The notes under the pieces were generated by a model. It did no database searches and was not told the DNA's origin. It saw only the letters and a program-made list of their open reading frames with translations. Below, one piece after another: positions 48,432 through 57,213 of a DNA stretch of 64,000 bases. The DNA comes from Psychrobacter maritimus. Lineage in GTDB: Bacteria; Pseudomonadota; Gammaproteobacteria; Pseudomonadales; Moraxellaceae. Numbering within the stretch: position 1 is the first letter of the stretch; each line of letters starts with the position of its first letter. The position numbers were made by a program, and so were the translations under genes. Location of the stretch: contig NZ_CAJHAJ010000001.1 of assembly GCF_904846345.1 (NCBI RefSeq), forward strand, positions 434,001-498,000. The letters run 5' to 3'.

Positions 48432-49889
48432 TTAATAATAACCAAGCAGCTTCCACCAAATCAAACCAGCGCCGATCCATACGACCAGATTTACCACACT
48501 CATAATGGCGCCAATACTCCACCATTCTCCTAATGTCACATAGCCTGAGTTAAAAATAACGGGCGCAGTACCGGTTGCATAATGGGTAAGCGTCATCATG
48601 ATATTACCGGCGGCTGCTAAAATGAGTGCATATAGCATCGGCGGTGCGCCTAAGCTTAACCCGACAGCATAAAAAGCGGCAAACAGCGCGGTAATATGCG
48701 CGGTGGTACTAGCAAAGAAATAGTGAATATAGAGATAGACCAAAGTCAAAATAACCACAGCGCCGACCCAACCGACTCCTATCATGCCAATCATTGATTC
48801 GATATTATCAGAGAACCAGCTGATAAGGCCGAGTTTGTTAAGGTATGATGCCATCATGATCAGAGCACCAAACCAGATAATCGTATCCCATGCCGATTTT
48901 TCTTTCAGTACATCATCCCAAGTTAAGACGCCCGTCAATATCAAGGTCGTCAAACCAATAAACGCGGTGGTGGTGGCGTCAACGCTTAATTGTTCACCAA
49001 AAATTAGCGCTGGGATATTCGCCCACAATATCAACATCAGCGCAAAGACGCCCAGCATGATTTTTTCTTGCAAGCTTACCTGACCCATCTCGGTCAGATT
49101 GTCTTTGGCAAATTTCTTCGCATCAGGCGTTACTTTGACATCGGGCGGATAAATCAGATAAATCACCAGTGGCATTAATAATAAACATAGCATCCCTGGT
49201 ATAAACATCGCCACCGCCCACGTCGTCCATGACAGCTGAATCTCACTACCCGTTGCCTTATTGACCAAATCTACCACCAATGGATTTGGCGCAGTGGCGG
49301 TAATAAACATACCAGACGTAATCGGATTTGCATGGTAATTGACCATCGCTAAGTAGCGGCCAATTTTATTTTGGGTGCCCTCTTCTGGCGTAGAATGAAA
49401 GCTTTGCGCAATGGATCTCATAATTGGGTGAATAATACCGCCGCCTCGAGCGGTATTAGATGGCGTGATAGGCGCTATCATCAGCTCTGCGGCAGTTAAA
49501 GAATACGCAACCCCGATCGTCTTTTTGCCAAAAATAGAAATAAAATAATACGCGATACGCCGACCTAAACCCGTTTTTATCAAGCCACGCGATATCATCA
49601 CGGCAATACCAATCAGCCAAATCAGAGGACTTGAGTAGCTTGATAAAGCATCAGCGATGGCTTCTTTTGGACTCTCATTGGTCACCCCAGTAAGCGCCAC
49701 CAAGGTAACGGCAATAATGGCAATCGCGCCGATGGGTAACACCTTACCAATGATGGCGACAATAGTAGCAATAAATAAAGCCAGCATATGCCACGCTTCG
49801 GGTGTGACTCCATTTGGTACCGGAATAACAAACCAAATGATTAAACCAACTACAATGGCAATCGCTGCTTGGATAGGTTTAAATGGCAT
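48432..49889 (-). CDS. DASS-family dicarboxylate/citrate anion:sodium symporter
   Basis: 485 residues with about 12 hydrophobic helices. The DASS/SLC13 pattern is present: two SNT-like motifs within TPSNTARGGGIIHPI (about residues 138-152) and ATAPNPLVVDLVNKATGSEI (about 195), LLMPLVIYLIYPPDVK, and GTAPVIFNSGYVTLGEWW near the C-terminus. The closest named members are the CitT/TtdT/SodiT group exchanging malate, 2-oxoglutarate, citrate or tartrate. Substrate not certain. Upstream region contains inverted and direct repeats (49933-49991). Confidence 0.9.
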   Translation of the reverse strand: MPFKPIQAAIAIVVGLIIWFVIPVPNGVTPEAWHMLALFIATIVAIIGKVLPIGAIAIIAVTLVALTGVTNESPKEAIADALSSYSSPLIWLIGIAVMISRGLIKTGLGRRIAYYFISIFGKKTIGVAYSLTAAELMIAPITPSNTARGGGIIHPIMRSIAQSFHSTPEEGTQNKIGRYLAMVNYHANPITSGMFITATAPNPLVVDLVNKATGSEIQLSWTTWAVAMFIPGMLCLLLMPLVIYLIYPPDVKVTPDAKKFAKDNLTEMGQVSLQEKIMLGVFALMLILWANIPALIFGEQLSVDATTTAFIGLTTLILTGVLTWDDVLKEKSAWDTIIWFGALIMMASYLNKLGLISWFSDNIESMIGMIGVGWVGAVVILTLVYLYIHYFFASTTAHITALFAAFYAVGLSLGAPPMLYALILAAAGNIMMTLTHYATGTAPVIFNSGYVTLGEWWSIGAIMSVVNLVVWIGAGLIWWKLLGYY

Positions 49890-49932
49890 GAGAAATATAT
49901 CCTTATCAATGCTTATAAAATCACACAGTCAT

Positions 49933-49991
49933 GTCATATGAGATGCTATCGCAATAGTAACTGCGATAGGAAAAATACATGGGTCATATGA
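49933..49991. promoter_or_regulatory. Operator-like repeat set before the DASS transporter
   Basis: GTCATATGA (49933-49941) and again GTCATATGA (49983-49991), 50 bases apart, bracket an inverted repeat CTATCGCA (49946-49953) / TGCGATAG (49962-49969) with 8-bp arms. About 45-100 bases upstream of the ATG. Confidence 0.5.
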
Positions 49992-50112
49992 ACATCTTAT
50001 AAGATTTATATCAGCATTTTTCTATTGTTGACCATTTTTAACATATTTATTTAGCATACAGCATAAATATACAGAGATAAGTTATTAATCACAGCGTTAA
50101 ATCGTTGGTCAT

Positions 50113-50148
50113 AAAAAAGGAGCACTTTATTAAAAGCGCTCCTTTTTT
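50113..50148. terminator. Terminator of the YidB-like gene
   Basis: Stem AAAAAAGGAGC..CTTT / AAAG..GCTCCTTTTTT with one mismatch and an ATTA loop; A-run and T-run on the two strands. Confidence 0.88.
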
Positions 50149-50202
50149 ATGATATTTTGGCTAAATTTGACGTTTAATCATATTGAATTTCAAAGTGCTC
50201 AA

Positions 50203-50931
50203 TTATTTTAACGTCCCTAAGCGGCTCGATAATTGATTCATAATTTGATCAATCTCTTCGTTGGCTTCAGGTTCATTATCCAAATTGCCATTGGGCGTTA
50301 ATTGATTCATCACTTCAGGCAACAGCTCAGCGAGACCTTGACGTACTTCCATCTCATTTGCGCCAGTATGCGCGGCTACCTGCTGGATTTCGCTTTCATC
50401 AAATAAACGGGTAATTTCATTAGGGTCCAGATTATCATTGGCTTCTTGATTACTCATCCAAGAACGCGCTTGATTGTCATACCCCATACCAGTGATTTTT
50501 GATAAAGCGCCACTTAAACCACCATTACGTTTGATCCAGCTGAGCACCATAGGCATAAGCGCAGCAATCAGCATGCCTTTACCGCCAAAGCCACTTCTAG
50601 AGGTTCGACCGCCAGTCGCCTGACCACCCAATACGCTACCTAAAATATCGCCAAGTCCGCCAGCACCTGAGCTCATACCACCGCGTTGGTTGGCGCCTGT
50701 GAGCCCACCAATGATATCGTCTAGACCAAAGCCATTATCAGCGCGGCGTTCATACTGCTGCGGATTGTAGCCACTTGGCTGATTACCACCGCCCAATACG
50801 CCGCCCAAAATATCCCCTAATCCGCCGGTACGGCGTGGATTGATACGTTGATTGACCGGATTGCGCTGGGCGTCTTCTGGATCCATGGCACTGCGGGCAA
50901 CTTGGCTCACTAAATTCCCTAATAAACTCAT
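50203..50931 (-). CDS. YidB-like DUF937 family protein
   Basis: 242 residues starting MSLLGNLVSQVARSAMDPED. The frame is open to 50958 but ATG 50929-50931 follows GGAAG and matches the family start. The Gly/Asn/Arg-rich middle (LGDILGGVLGGGNQPSG repeated twice, GLGDILGSVLGGQ) and the C-terminal helical domain (EITRLFDESEIQQVAAHTGANEMEVRQGLAELLPEVMNQLTP) are typical of DUF937/YidB. No membrane segment except the LIAALMPMVLSWIK stretch. Function unknown; YidB members are conserved but uncharacterised. Confidence 0.82.
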   Translation of the reverse strand: MSLLGNLVSQVARSAMDPEDAQRNPVNQRINPRRTGGLGDILGGVLGGGNQPSGYNPQQYERRADNGFGLDDIIGGLTGANQRGGMSSGAGGLGDILGSVLGGQATGGRTSRSGFGGKGMLIAALMPMVLSWIKRNGGLSGALSKITGMGYDNQARSWMSNQEANDNLDPNEITRLFDESEIQQVAAHTGANEMEVRQGLAELLPEVMNQLTPNGNLDNEPEANEEIDQIMNQLSSRLGTLK

Positions 50932-51217
50932 AATCGCTTCCTTTTTATTATAAAACATTCATTATCAAAAGCTTTGCATTCAGTTAACTCATGCAAATAG
51001 CCATTTACCAGAAATATGGCAAGTGGTTATAAACAGGTCGGTTTAAACAAACACTTAAATAAGTTAGCTATTGACGCTTAATTGCAATATAGCAAATCTC
51101 TTTCGCTATCTAGATAGGCGTTTTGTTATGAGATGTAGTAGATCGTTAGCGATTAAAAAGAGAGATAGATAAAAGGAATGCCAGTCATATGCATAAGACT
51201 GGCTTTATTTAGGCAGT

Positions 51218-51667
51218 TTAATGAGAAATGGTATTTGCCAAAATCGTTAATTCGCGCCAGTGTTCTGCGCTGACTTGATCGCGAAATACCGTTACTGATA
51301 AATGACGCTGATAAGGTTCTATGACAATAAAGCTTAAGCATATAACCCATGGATAGCTACTGACCGCAGTAAGCTCTGCCTGCCATAGGGCATCACCGCG
51401 ACTGCTACGCATGAGTAGTTGCCAATGCTGATAAACGCTTTTATTCAATGGCGGCTGGCTTAGATGCATTAATATCGGGCGCGATAACGCTAAGTAGCTG
51501 ACGACGGCGGCGCTAACCACAAATATCAGTACATATTGCCACAACGCCATGGACGCAAGTCCTGTCAATATCACCATCACACTTGCTAAGAGCATATAAA
51601 ATAACAGGCGCAAACAGCTTGCAGGCTGAATAGGTGCATCGATACGTAGCGAAGTTGGCGATATCAT
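51218..51667 (-). CDS. cptA: CptA/YgfX-like inner-membrane protein
   Basis: 149 residues with two N-terminal hydrophobic helices (LRLLFYMLLASVMVILTGLA, LWQYVLIFVVSAAVVSYLA) followed by a beta-rich cytoplasmic domain (GDALWQAELTAVSSYPWVICLSF, HLSVTVFRDQVSAEHWRELTIL). This layout and the link to sdhE (40 bases upstream, same direction) fit the YgfX/CptA family of the E. coli ygfYX locus. CptA was described as a toxin acting on FtsZ and MreB; whether this homologue is toxic is unknown. Sequence similarity is moderate. Confidence 0.75.
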   Translation of the reverse strand: MISPTSLRIDAPIQPASCLRLLFYMLLASVMVILTGLASMALWQYVLIFVVSAAVVSYLALSRPILMHLSQPPLNKSVYQHWQLLMRSSRGDALWQAELTAVSSYPWVICLSFIVIEPYQRHLSVTVFRDQVSAEHWRELTILANTISH

Positions 51668-51707
51668 AATTGAATACCCAAGCAGGCTTAAAATAAATAT
51701 TAAATAA

Positions 51708-52007
51708 TTACGTCAAGTCTTTACTATGGCGCCATGTTTTGATTTTATTGACCAAATCCCATATGGCTTCATTTTCTGGACGGCTTTGATTGGTAAAATA
51801 ATCCAATAAATCAGGGTCTTCATGGGTCAGCATTTCTGCAAAAGTTGCCTGTTCGCTGGGATCAGCGGTTAAATACAACTCTTTAATATAAGGGTCGATA
51901 TAAAAGTCTAATTCTTTTAATCCGCGGCGGGCTTGATAAATAATGCGGCGTTGCTCGAGGGTGGGTTCTGGTTGATTGTTTGGCTCTGGTTGATTGCTAG
52001 TCGTCAT
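51708..52007 (-). CDS. sdhE: Succinate dehydrogenase flavinylation factor SdhE
   Basis: 99 residues. The family signature RRGLKELD (RGxxE motif) lies in LEQRRIIYQARRGLKELDFY (residues 17-36), followed by a Y-rich DPYIKELYLTADPSEQATFAEML and DPDLLDYFTNQSRP. SdhE helps attach FAD to SdhA. A 20-residue Pro/Glu/Asn-rich N-terminal stretch precedes the domain. First gene of the sdhE-cptA pair. Confidence 0.92.
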   Translation of the reverse strand: MTTSNQPEPNNQPEPTLEQRRIIYQARRGLKELDFYIDPYIKELYLTADPSEQATFAEMLTHEDPDLLDYFTNQSRPENEAIWDLVNKIKTWRHSKDLT

Positions 52008-52132
52008 AAAAGTGTTCCCGTAGGTTTAAATGGTATTTAACTGAATAGACATTTAGATAAATAATAAGGTTAATAAATAATAGGATTAAGCTGTATTTAT
52101 AAAGATACCGTTTATAAAAAGGTAGTAGCCTA

Positions 52133-53038
52133 TTAGCCTTGATGATAACTTGATAATTGCTGCCATAATGCCACGGCTTGCTGCATCATAGCGACATTGT
52201 GGGTACGGATAATACTAGCGCCCTGCTGCAGCGCAAAGAGTCCAGCCGCCGTTCCTACCGCATCACGCTCTAGCGCTTGGGTAGTAGCAACGGCTTCGAC
52301 TCCACTTTTAGTCAGTACTTCTGCTAAAAAGCGCTTTCGTGAAATACCAAACATCATTGGTAACTCAAGCGTTTGCAGGCTATCAAGCTGACTTAATAGG
52401 GCGCGATGATGCTCATAGTCTTTTGCAAAGCCAAAACCTGGATCGATAATGATTTTCTCACGCTTAACGCCGACATTCGTTACCTCATCAATACGCGCTG
52501 CTAGCTCGGCACTGACGTCTTTAATCACATCATCATACTGGGCAAGGTTATTCATCGTCGTCGGCTCACCGCGCATATGCATCAGCATGACAGGAATATC
52601 CAGCTTGGCTGCCATTGCCGCCGCACCATCACGCTTAAGCGCTCGTACATCATTCCAAATATCTGCGCCGGCATCAAAAGCTGCCTGCATAACCGCCGGG
52701 TTACTGGTATCAATAGAGAGCCAAATATCTTTACCTATGCTTCCTAGCTGCTGACGAATCGCTTTGACCACTGGAACAACGCGCTGTATCTCATCGCTAG
52801 TCGCTACAGCTTGCGCATTTGGACGGGTAGATTCACCGCCAATATCGATAATGCTTGCACCCGCGGCAATCATCTCTTTAGCATGGGCAAGGGCGCTATC
52901 GATGGCATTAAACTGTCCACCGTCAGAAAAAGAATCTGGGGTGACATTTAAAATACCCATGATATGCGGCTGCGATAAATCTAATACTTTATCGCGACTT
53001 ATCACCGTATAATTAGATAAAGGTTGGAATAATGACAT
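52133..53038 (-). CDS. folP: Dihydropteroate synthase
   Basis: Joins 4-aminobenzoate to 6-hydroxymethyl-dihydropterin diphosphate in folate synthesis; target of sulfonamides. TIM-barrel motifs: MGILNVTPDSFSDGGQF, IIDIGGESTRPNAQAV, DIWLSIDTSNPAVMQAAFDAG, MLMHMRGEPTTM, IIIDPGFGFAKDYEHH, GISRKRFLAE, and IIRTHNVAMMQQAV. 301 residues. In the ftsH-folP cluster usual for gammaproteobacteria, but glmM is not adjacent. Confidence 0.97.
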   Translation of the reverse strand: MSLFQPLSNYTVISRDKVLDLSQPHIMGILNVTPDSFSDGGQFNAIDSALAHAKEMIAAGASIIDIGGESTRPNAQAVATSDEIQRVVPVVKAIRQQLGSIGKDIWLSIDTSNPAVMQAAFDAGADIWNDVRALKRDGAAAMAAKLDIPVMLMHMRGEPTTMNNLAQYDDVIKDVSAELAARIDEVTNVGVKREKIIIDPGFGFAKDYEHHRALLSQLDSLQTLELPMMFGISRKRFLAEVLTKSGVEAVATTQALERDAVGTAAGLFALQQGASIIRTHNVAMMQQAVALWQQLSSYHQG

Positions 53039-53163
53039 AAGGTATCCATTATAAATTCAGTTCGTAAAATCGCTTTAGCTGTCGTGATAATTTACCAAGC
53101 TATAATGCCTATGATAGCAGCAAATCTGATGCTGTCCTAAAGCCTTGATACAATTGTAGCAAC

Positions 53164-53193
53164 AAAAAAGCCCTTTATTAAAAAGGGCTTTTT
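53164..53193. terminator. Terminator of ftsH
   Basis: Stem AAAAAGCCCTTT / AAAGGGCTTTTT with an ATTAA loop between ftsH and folP. It suggests ftsH and folP are largely separate transcripts. Confidence 0.88.
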
Positions 53194-53242
53194 CTATCAA
53201 AAATAGATGCAATCTTAAAAAACTAGATTAATAAACCAGAAA

Positions 53243-55138
53243 CTACATCGCTGGTAATGGCGGCGGTGTTGAAGTCGTAGTTTTAACATCGTTTTTTGAT
53301 AAGTTTACTTCATTATGCTGATAGACTCTTGGCGGACGAGGTTCTTCGCCAGCTAGAATATCCTGCAATTGATCGCGGTCAATGGTTTCCCATTTCATCA
53401 AAGCATCTACCATCGCATGAATTTTTTCTTGATTGCCTTCAATCAATTCGCGCGCGATGTCATACTGCTCTTCAAGCATACGGCGTACTTCTTCATCGAC
53501 CTTTTGTTGCGTCGCTTCTGAAATCGTCCGGCCACCGCCACCGAAGTAACCTTGTGAGTTATCATCATCTTCATAGACCATGATACCTAGCGCATCTGAC
53601 ATACCGTATTTGGTAACCATCGCTCGTGCCATCTTGGTTGCACGTTCGAAGTCGTTTGAAGCACCCGTCGACATCTGATTGATAAACACTTCTTCTGCGA
53701 TACGACCACCAAATAAAATCGCAATATCACTGAGCATTTTTGATTTATACATACTGGTTTGGTCGTGCTCAGGCAGCTGCCACGTAACGCCAAGGGCAAA
53801 ACCACGCGGCATAATCGTTACTTTATGCACAGGGTCGGTACCCGGTAGCAACTCAGCAACTAAGGCATGACCCGCCTCATGATAAGCAGTCGCACGGCGC
53901 TCTTCTTCACGGATGACCATTGATTTACGCTCAGGACCCATATATAGCTTGTCTTTTGCATCTTCAAAGTCATTCATATCGACGCTGCGCTTGTTACGAC
54001 GCGCGGCAAATAAGGCCGCTTCGTTCACAAGGTTGGCTAACTGCGCACCACTAAATCCAGGAGTACCACGCGCCAATGCATGCGCATCGACACCGATGGT
54101 ATTTGGCAATTTACGTAAATGCACTTTCAGGATTTGTTCGCGACCTTTGATATCTGGCAGACCTACTTGCACCTGACGGTCAAAACGACCCGGACGCAAT
54201 AATGCTTTATCTAGTACGTCTGCACGGTTGGTCGCCGCAATGACGATAACGCCTTCATTGCCTTCAAAACCATCCATCTCAACCAATAATTGGTTCAATG
54301 TCTGCTCGCGCTCATCGTTACCGCCGCCCATACCTGAGCCACGATGACGACCGACCGCATCAATCTCATCAATAAAGATGATACAAGGCGCACTTTTCTT
54401 CGCTTGTTCGAACATATCACGCACACGCGATGCACCAACACCGACGAACATCTCAACAAAGTCAGAACCTGAAATTGAGAAGAACGGTACTTTGGCTTCA
54501 CCAGCGATGGCTCGTGCTAGTAGCGTCTTACCCGTACCCGGAGGACCTACCATCAAGATACCGCGTGGAATTGTCGCACCCAATTTGGTGAATTTATCAG
54601 GGTCACGCAGAAACTCAACGACTTCAACGACTTCTTCTTTGGCTTCTTCACAGCCAGCAACGTCATCAAAGTTAACCTTGATTTGGTCTTCGGTCAGCAT
54701 TTTGGCTTTTGATTTACCAAAGCTCATCGGACCACCGCCTTTACCGCCAGCGCCGCCCTGCATATTACGCATAAAGAATAGGAACAGACCAATAATTAAT
54801 AAAATTGGGAAACTGGCTATCAATAGTTGCATCAAGACACTTTGACGTTTAGGCGCGGTACCTTGCACCTCAACTTGGTTTTCACGCAATAGCGGCATTA
54901 GCTGTTCATCAGCCACGGCTGGTCGAATGGTCTCAAATGATGAGCCATTTTTCTTTTCGCCGGTGATTTGCTCGCCATCGATTTCAACACTGGCTACTTG
55001 GTTTTCTGACACAGCGGTCACAAACTCAGAGTAGTTAAGGCTATCCGGCTCAGAAGATTGATCAAAGCCGCTAAACACCAGCACTAAAACGCCGATTACC
55101 ACCAGCCACAATAAGGTATTTTTTACCATGTCGCTCAC
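53243..55138 (-). CDS. ftsH: ATP-dependent membrane zinc protease FtsH
   Basis: 631 residues. Two membrane helices (residues 8-25 and about 104-123) flank a small periplasmic domain; the AAA domain has Walker [19 protein letters not shown] (about 195), Walker [13 protein letters not shown], and second region of homology [18 protein letters not shown]; the zinc site is HEAGH (about 420) with a later Asp/Glu. The C-terminal tail is Pro/Thr-rich. Degrades misfolded membrane proteins and, in E. coli, LpxC and RpoH; lpxC is about 5 kb away here. Upstream gap 55139-55597. Confidence 0.98.
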   Translation of the reverse strand: MSDMVKNTLLWLVVIGVLVLVFSGFDQSSEPDSLNYSEFVTAVSENQVASVEIDGEQITGEKKNGSSFETIRPAVADEQLMPLLRENQVEVQGTAPKRQSVLMQLLIASFPILLIIGLFLFFMRNMQGGAGGKGGGPMSFGKSKAKMLTEDQIKVNFDDVAGCEEAKEEVVEVVEFLRDPDKFTKLGATIPRGILMVGPPGTGKTLLARAIAGEAKVPFFSISGSDFVEMFVGVGASRVRDMFEQAKKSAPCIIFIDEIDAVGRHRGSGMGGGNDEREQTLNQLLVEMDGFEGNEGVIVIAATNRADVLDKALLRPGRFDRQVQVGLPDIKGREQILKVHLRKLPNTIGVDAHALARGTPGFSGAQLANLVNEAALFAARRNKRSVDMNDFEDAKDKLYMGPERKSMVIREEERRATAYHEAGHALVAELLPGTDPVHKVTIMPRGFALGVTWQLPEHDQTSMYKSKMLSDIAILFGGRIAEEVFINQMSTGASNDFERATKMARAMVTKYGMSDALGIMVYEDDDNSQGYFGGGGRTISEATQQKVDEEVRRMLEEQYDIARELIEGNQEKIHAMVDALMKWETIDRDQLQDILAGEEPRPPRVYQHNEVNLSKNDVKTTTSTPPPLPAM

Positions 55139-55597
55139 TAGTTATTCCCATCCCTTACTTATTGGTGTGTTTGTTAAACACGTGACGTCTATATGCAAAC
55201 GTATGCCTCATTATTCAATACCCATTTGTAAATTATCGTTCAAGCTTGGATTTAAGTAACTTAAAACCCCAAACAAAATAAATAGACAAACGGACATAAA
55301 TAACTGAGCCAATAAAGCGCTTACTATTAAACGACTTTGCTTAAAACAACTCTGTTTAAAACACAGCCTTAATATATAGGTATATATTTAAAACGATATA
55401 GATTCAAAACAAAGTTAATATACCATGATATGTGGTGCTAACCTGAATAATTCAAGCAGCATTCCTATTTATTCAGTTAACGATTGTAGCGGTTTTATGT
55501 TAATCAGCAATACTCTTGATGATGAAATCCCATCATCTGGGAAATTTGCGCAACTGATTGACCTTAAAACCATTTTATAGAAAGGTTTGCATACCTG
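55139..55597. other. Intergenic region between ftsH and rlmE
   Basis: 459 bases of very AT-rich sequence with the ftsH promoter. A perfect low-complexity inverted repeat AATATATA-GG-TATATATT lies at 55371-55388 and a short hairpin GATGATGAAATCCCATCATC at about 55518-55537. Several TTAAAAC copies occur. No ORF with ribosome site. Confidence 0.45.
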
Positions 55598-56230
55598 TTA
55601 CTTGATGGCAATCCAAAACATCTCTTTTGAGCGTGGTCGTGAAGCACCCGGTTTGATACTACGAATTTTACTAAAATCCGCCTGCATCTGCTTGCGTAAT
55701 TCCTGTGTACCCTCGCCTTGAAACACTTTCATAATAAGCGCGCCACCTTCTGGTAAGGTTGCGAGGGCGAAATCGACTGCCAGCTCACATAAATACATCA
55801 TGCGCGGCTGGTCGATGGCGCTATTGCCAGCGGTATTGGGTGCCATATCGGACAACACCACATCAACCTGTTTATCGCCCACTTCTGCCATGATACGGTC
55901 AAACACCTCTGCCTCGCGAAAGTCGCCCTGAATAAAGGTAACATCAGGCAAGGTATCCATGGGCAAAATATCAGAGGCAATTAAGACGCCTTTTTCACCG
56001 ACCAACTTGCCAGCGACTTGCGACCAACTACCCGGTGCACTGCCTAAGTCGACGACGGTCATGCCTTTTTTGATCAGATTGGTCTTCTCATTAATCTCAA
56101 GCAACTTATACGCAGCACGGGCACGGTAGCCATCTATTTGGGCTTTTTTCACATAAGGATCGTCAATGTGCTCCTGCATCCAAGCACTGCTGCTTTTTGA
56201 CAACTTTTTATTTTCAATACGCGTGACCAA
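55598..56230 (-). CDS. rlmE: 23S rRNA (uridine-2552-2'-O)-methyltransferase, TTG start
   Basis: RlmE/FtsJ methylates U2552 in the 50S A-loop. SAM motif VVDLGSAPGSWSQVAG (about 62-77), DILPMD, FIQGDFRE, VVLSDMAPNTAGNSAIDQPR, and LIMKVFQGEGTQELRK (catalytic Lys). The frame is open further to an ATG at 56260, but that would add a 10-residue hydrophobic start unlike the family. A TTG at 56228-56230 with AGGAG 8 bases upstream gives M-VTRIENKKLSKSSSAW, the usual Moraxellaceae start (210 residues). Heat-shock linked with ftsH in many bacteria; divergent to yhbY. Confidence 0.93.
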   Translation of the reverse strand: MVTRIENKKLSKSSSAWMQEHIDDPYVKKAQIDGYRARAAYKLLEINEKTNLIKKGMTVVDLGSAPGSWSQVAGKLVGEKGVLIASDILPMDTLPDVTFIQGDFREAEVFDRIMAEVGDKQVDVVLSDMAPNTAGNSAIDQPRMMYLCELAVDFALATLPEGGALIMKVFQGEGTQELRKQMQADFSKIRSIKPGASRPRSKEMFWIAIK

Positions 56231-56609
56231 AATGACTGCTCCTATTACTTTGCAAAACACGGCTAGCGGCTTATAACGTGGTTATCTATGGCGATTCAAT
56301 ATCTGTCTATTGATAAAACAATTATCTATAACATGGCTATTGCTAGGCGCTTAAGTTACCTAGCTAAATTAGCTATTGAACCTCTTATGCACCTTGTAAC
56401 CTTTTACGGTTAAATTCTCTTGGTGAAAACACTGCTTTATAAGACCGTAGCGTTTATAATGTACTCATACTTTCAGTTTAACATTTTCATCACGTAAAAT
56501 CGTGCAAAATCCTGCTGATCTCATGCAAGATGACCCCAGATTATCTATAATGGTCATTATCTGCTCTTAATAGCACCATCTTTTATTTTTACCAACATCT
56601 AGGAATTAT
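56231..56609. other. Divergent region between rlmE and yhbY
   Basis: 379 bases holding both promoters. AGGAG at 56239-56243 serves rlmE. No additional ORF or clear hairpin was seen. Confidence 0.4.
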
Positions 56610-56921
56610 ATGCAACTCGATAACGCTACCATCAAACGCCTAAAAGGCATTGGTCATGACCTAAAACCTATCGTTATGATTGGCAACAAAGGTATTACCC
56701 CAAGCATCACTGAAGAGATTGATCGCGCTTTAACGGATCATGAACTTATCAAAGTAAAACTGCCAGCTGGCACCAAAGAAGAACGCGATGTCATCGGCGC
56801 TCAGCTTGCAGCGGCAGCTAATGCCTCTTTGGTTCATTCAATTGGTCGTATGGCGCTGTTATTACGTAAAAACCCACATGCCAATCCTAAGCTATCAAAC
56901 CTTGCTCGTCACGCGCAGTAA
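56610..56921 (+). CDS. yhbY: CRS1/YhbY-domain ribosome-assembly RNA-binding protein
   Basis: 103 residues, a single CRM domain: LKGIGHDLKPIVMIGNKGITPSI (the GxxG-type loop GNKG), EIDRALTDHELIKVKLPAGTKEERD and IGRMALLLRKNPHANPK. Binds pre-50S particles and helps assembly. Divergent neighbour of rlmE, the usual gammaproteobacterial arrangement. Terminator follows at 56961. Confidence 0.95.
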   Translation: MQLDNATIKRLKGIGHDLKPIVMIGNKGITPSITEEIDRALTDHELIKVKLPAGTKEERDVIGAQLAAAANASLVHSIGRMALLLRKNPHANPKLSNLARHAQ

Positions 56922-56960
56922 GTTGTTATTTTCAGCTTAGTTTATGTTCTATCCTATCTA

Positions 56961-56996
56961 ATAAAAGCCGCGCAGCATTTTGCTCGCGGCTTTTAT
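56961..56996 (+). terminator. Terminator of yhbY
   Basis: Stem ATAAAAGCCGCG / CGCGGCTTTTAT with an inner AGCA/TGCT pairing and one unpaired C. Confidence 0.88.
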
Positions 56997-57027
56997 GCTA
57001 TTTATAAGCTATTTCCTGTTTTCTATT

Positions 57028-57173
57028 TATAGTCAGTCCTACATAAAATCAGTACAAGTATGATAACGCGCTACTGGTATTCATTTTTCTTGCTTGCTGT
57101 GCCTACGCAGACAGAGGCTGCACAAAATTAATACCAGTAGCTCTGTGTTCATTTTATAGCGAACCGCCTATAA
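57028..57173. repeat. Palindromic repeat element, copy C
   Basis: Perfect 12-bp arms GCTACTGGTATT (57070-57081) and AATACCAGTAGC (57130-57141) around core GCTTGCTGTGC (57092-57102) and CAGACAGAGGCTGC. Outer parts start TATAGTCAGT on the left and end near CCTATAAG on the right. Located between yhbY and the DOMON-like gene. Confidence 0.78.
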
Positions 57174-57213
57174 GATATCTTTAATACTATTAAACTGCGG
57201 ATATTATTAACTT

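Larger units (their letters stand above)
49890..50202. other. Region upstream of the DASS transporter
   Basis: 313 bases between the transporter start and the YidB-like gene end. Contains an operator-like repeat set (49933-49991) and the terminator of the YidB-like gene (50113-50148). No gene. Confidence 0.5.

Noticed and set aside
55371..55388. AATATATA-GG-TATATATT inverted repeat before ftsH
   Set aside because: Perfect but pure A/T alternation; expected by chance in such AT-rich sequence, so reported only in the region note.
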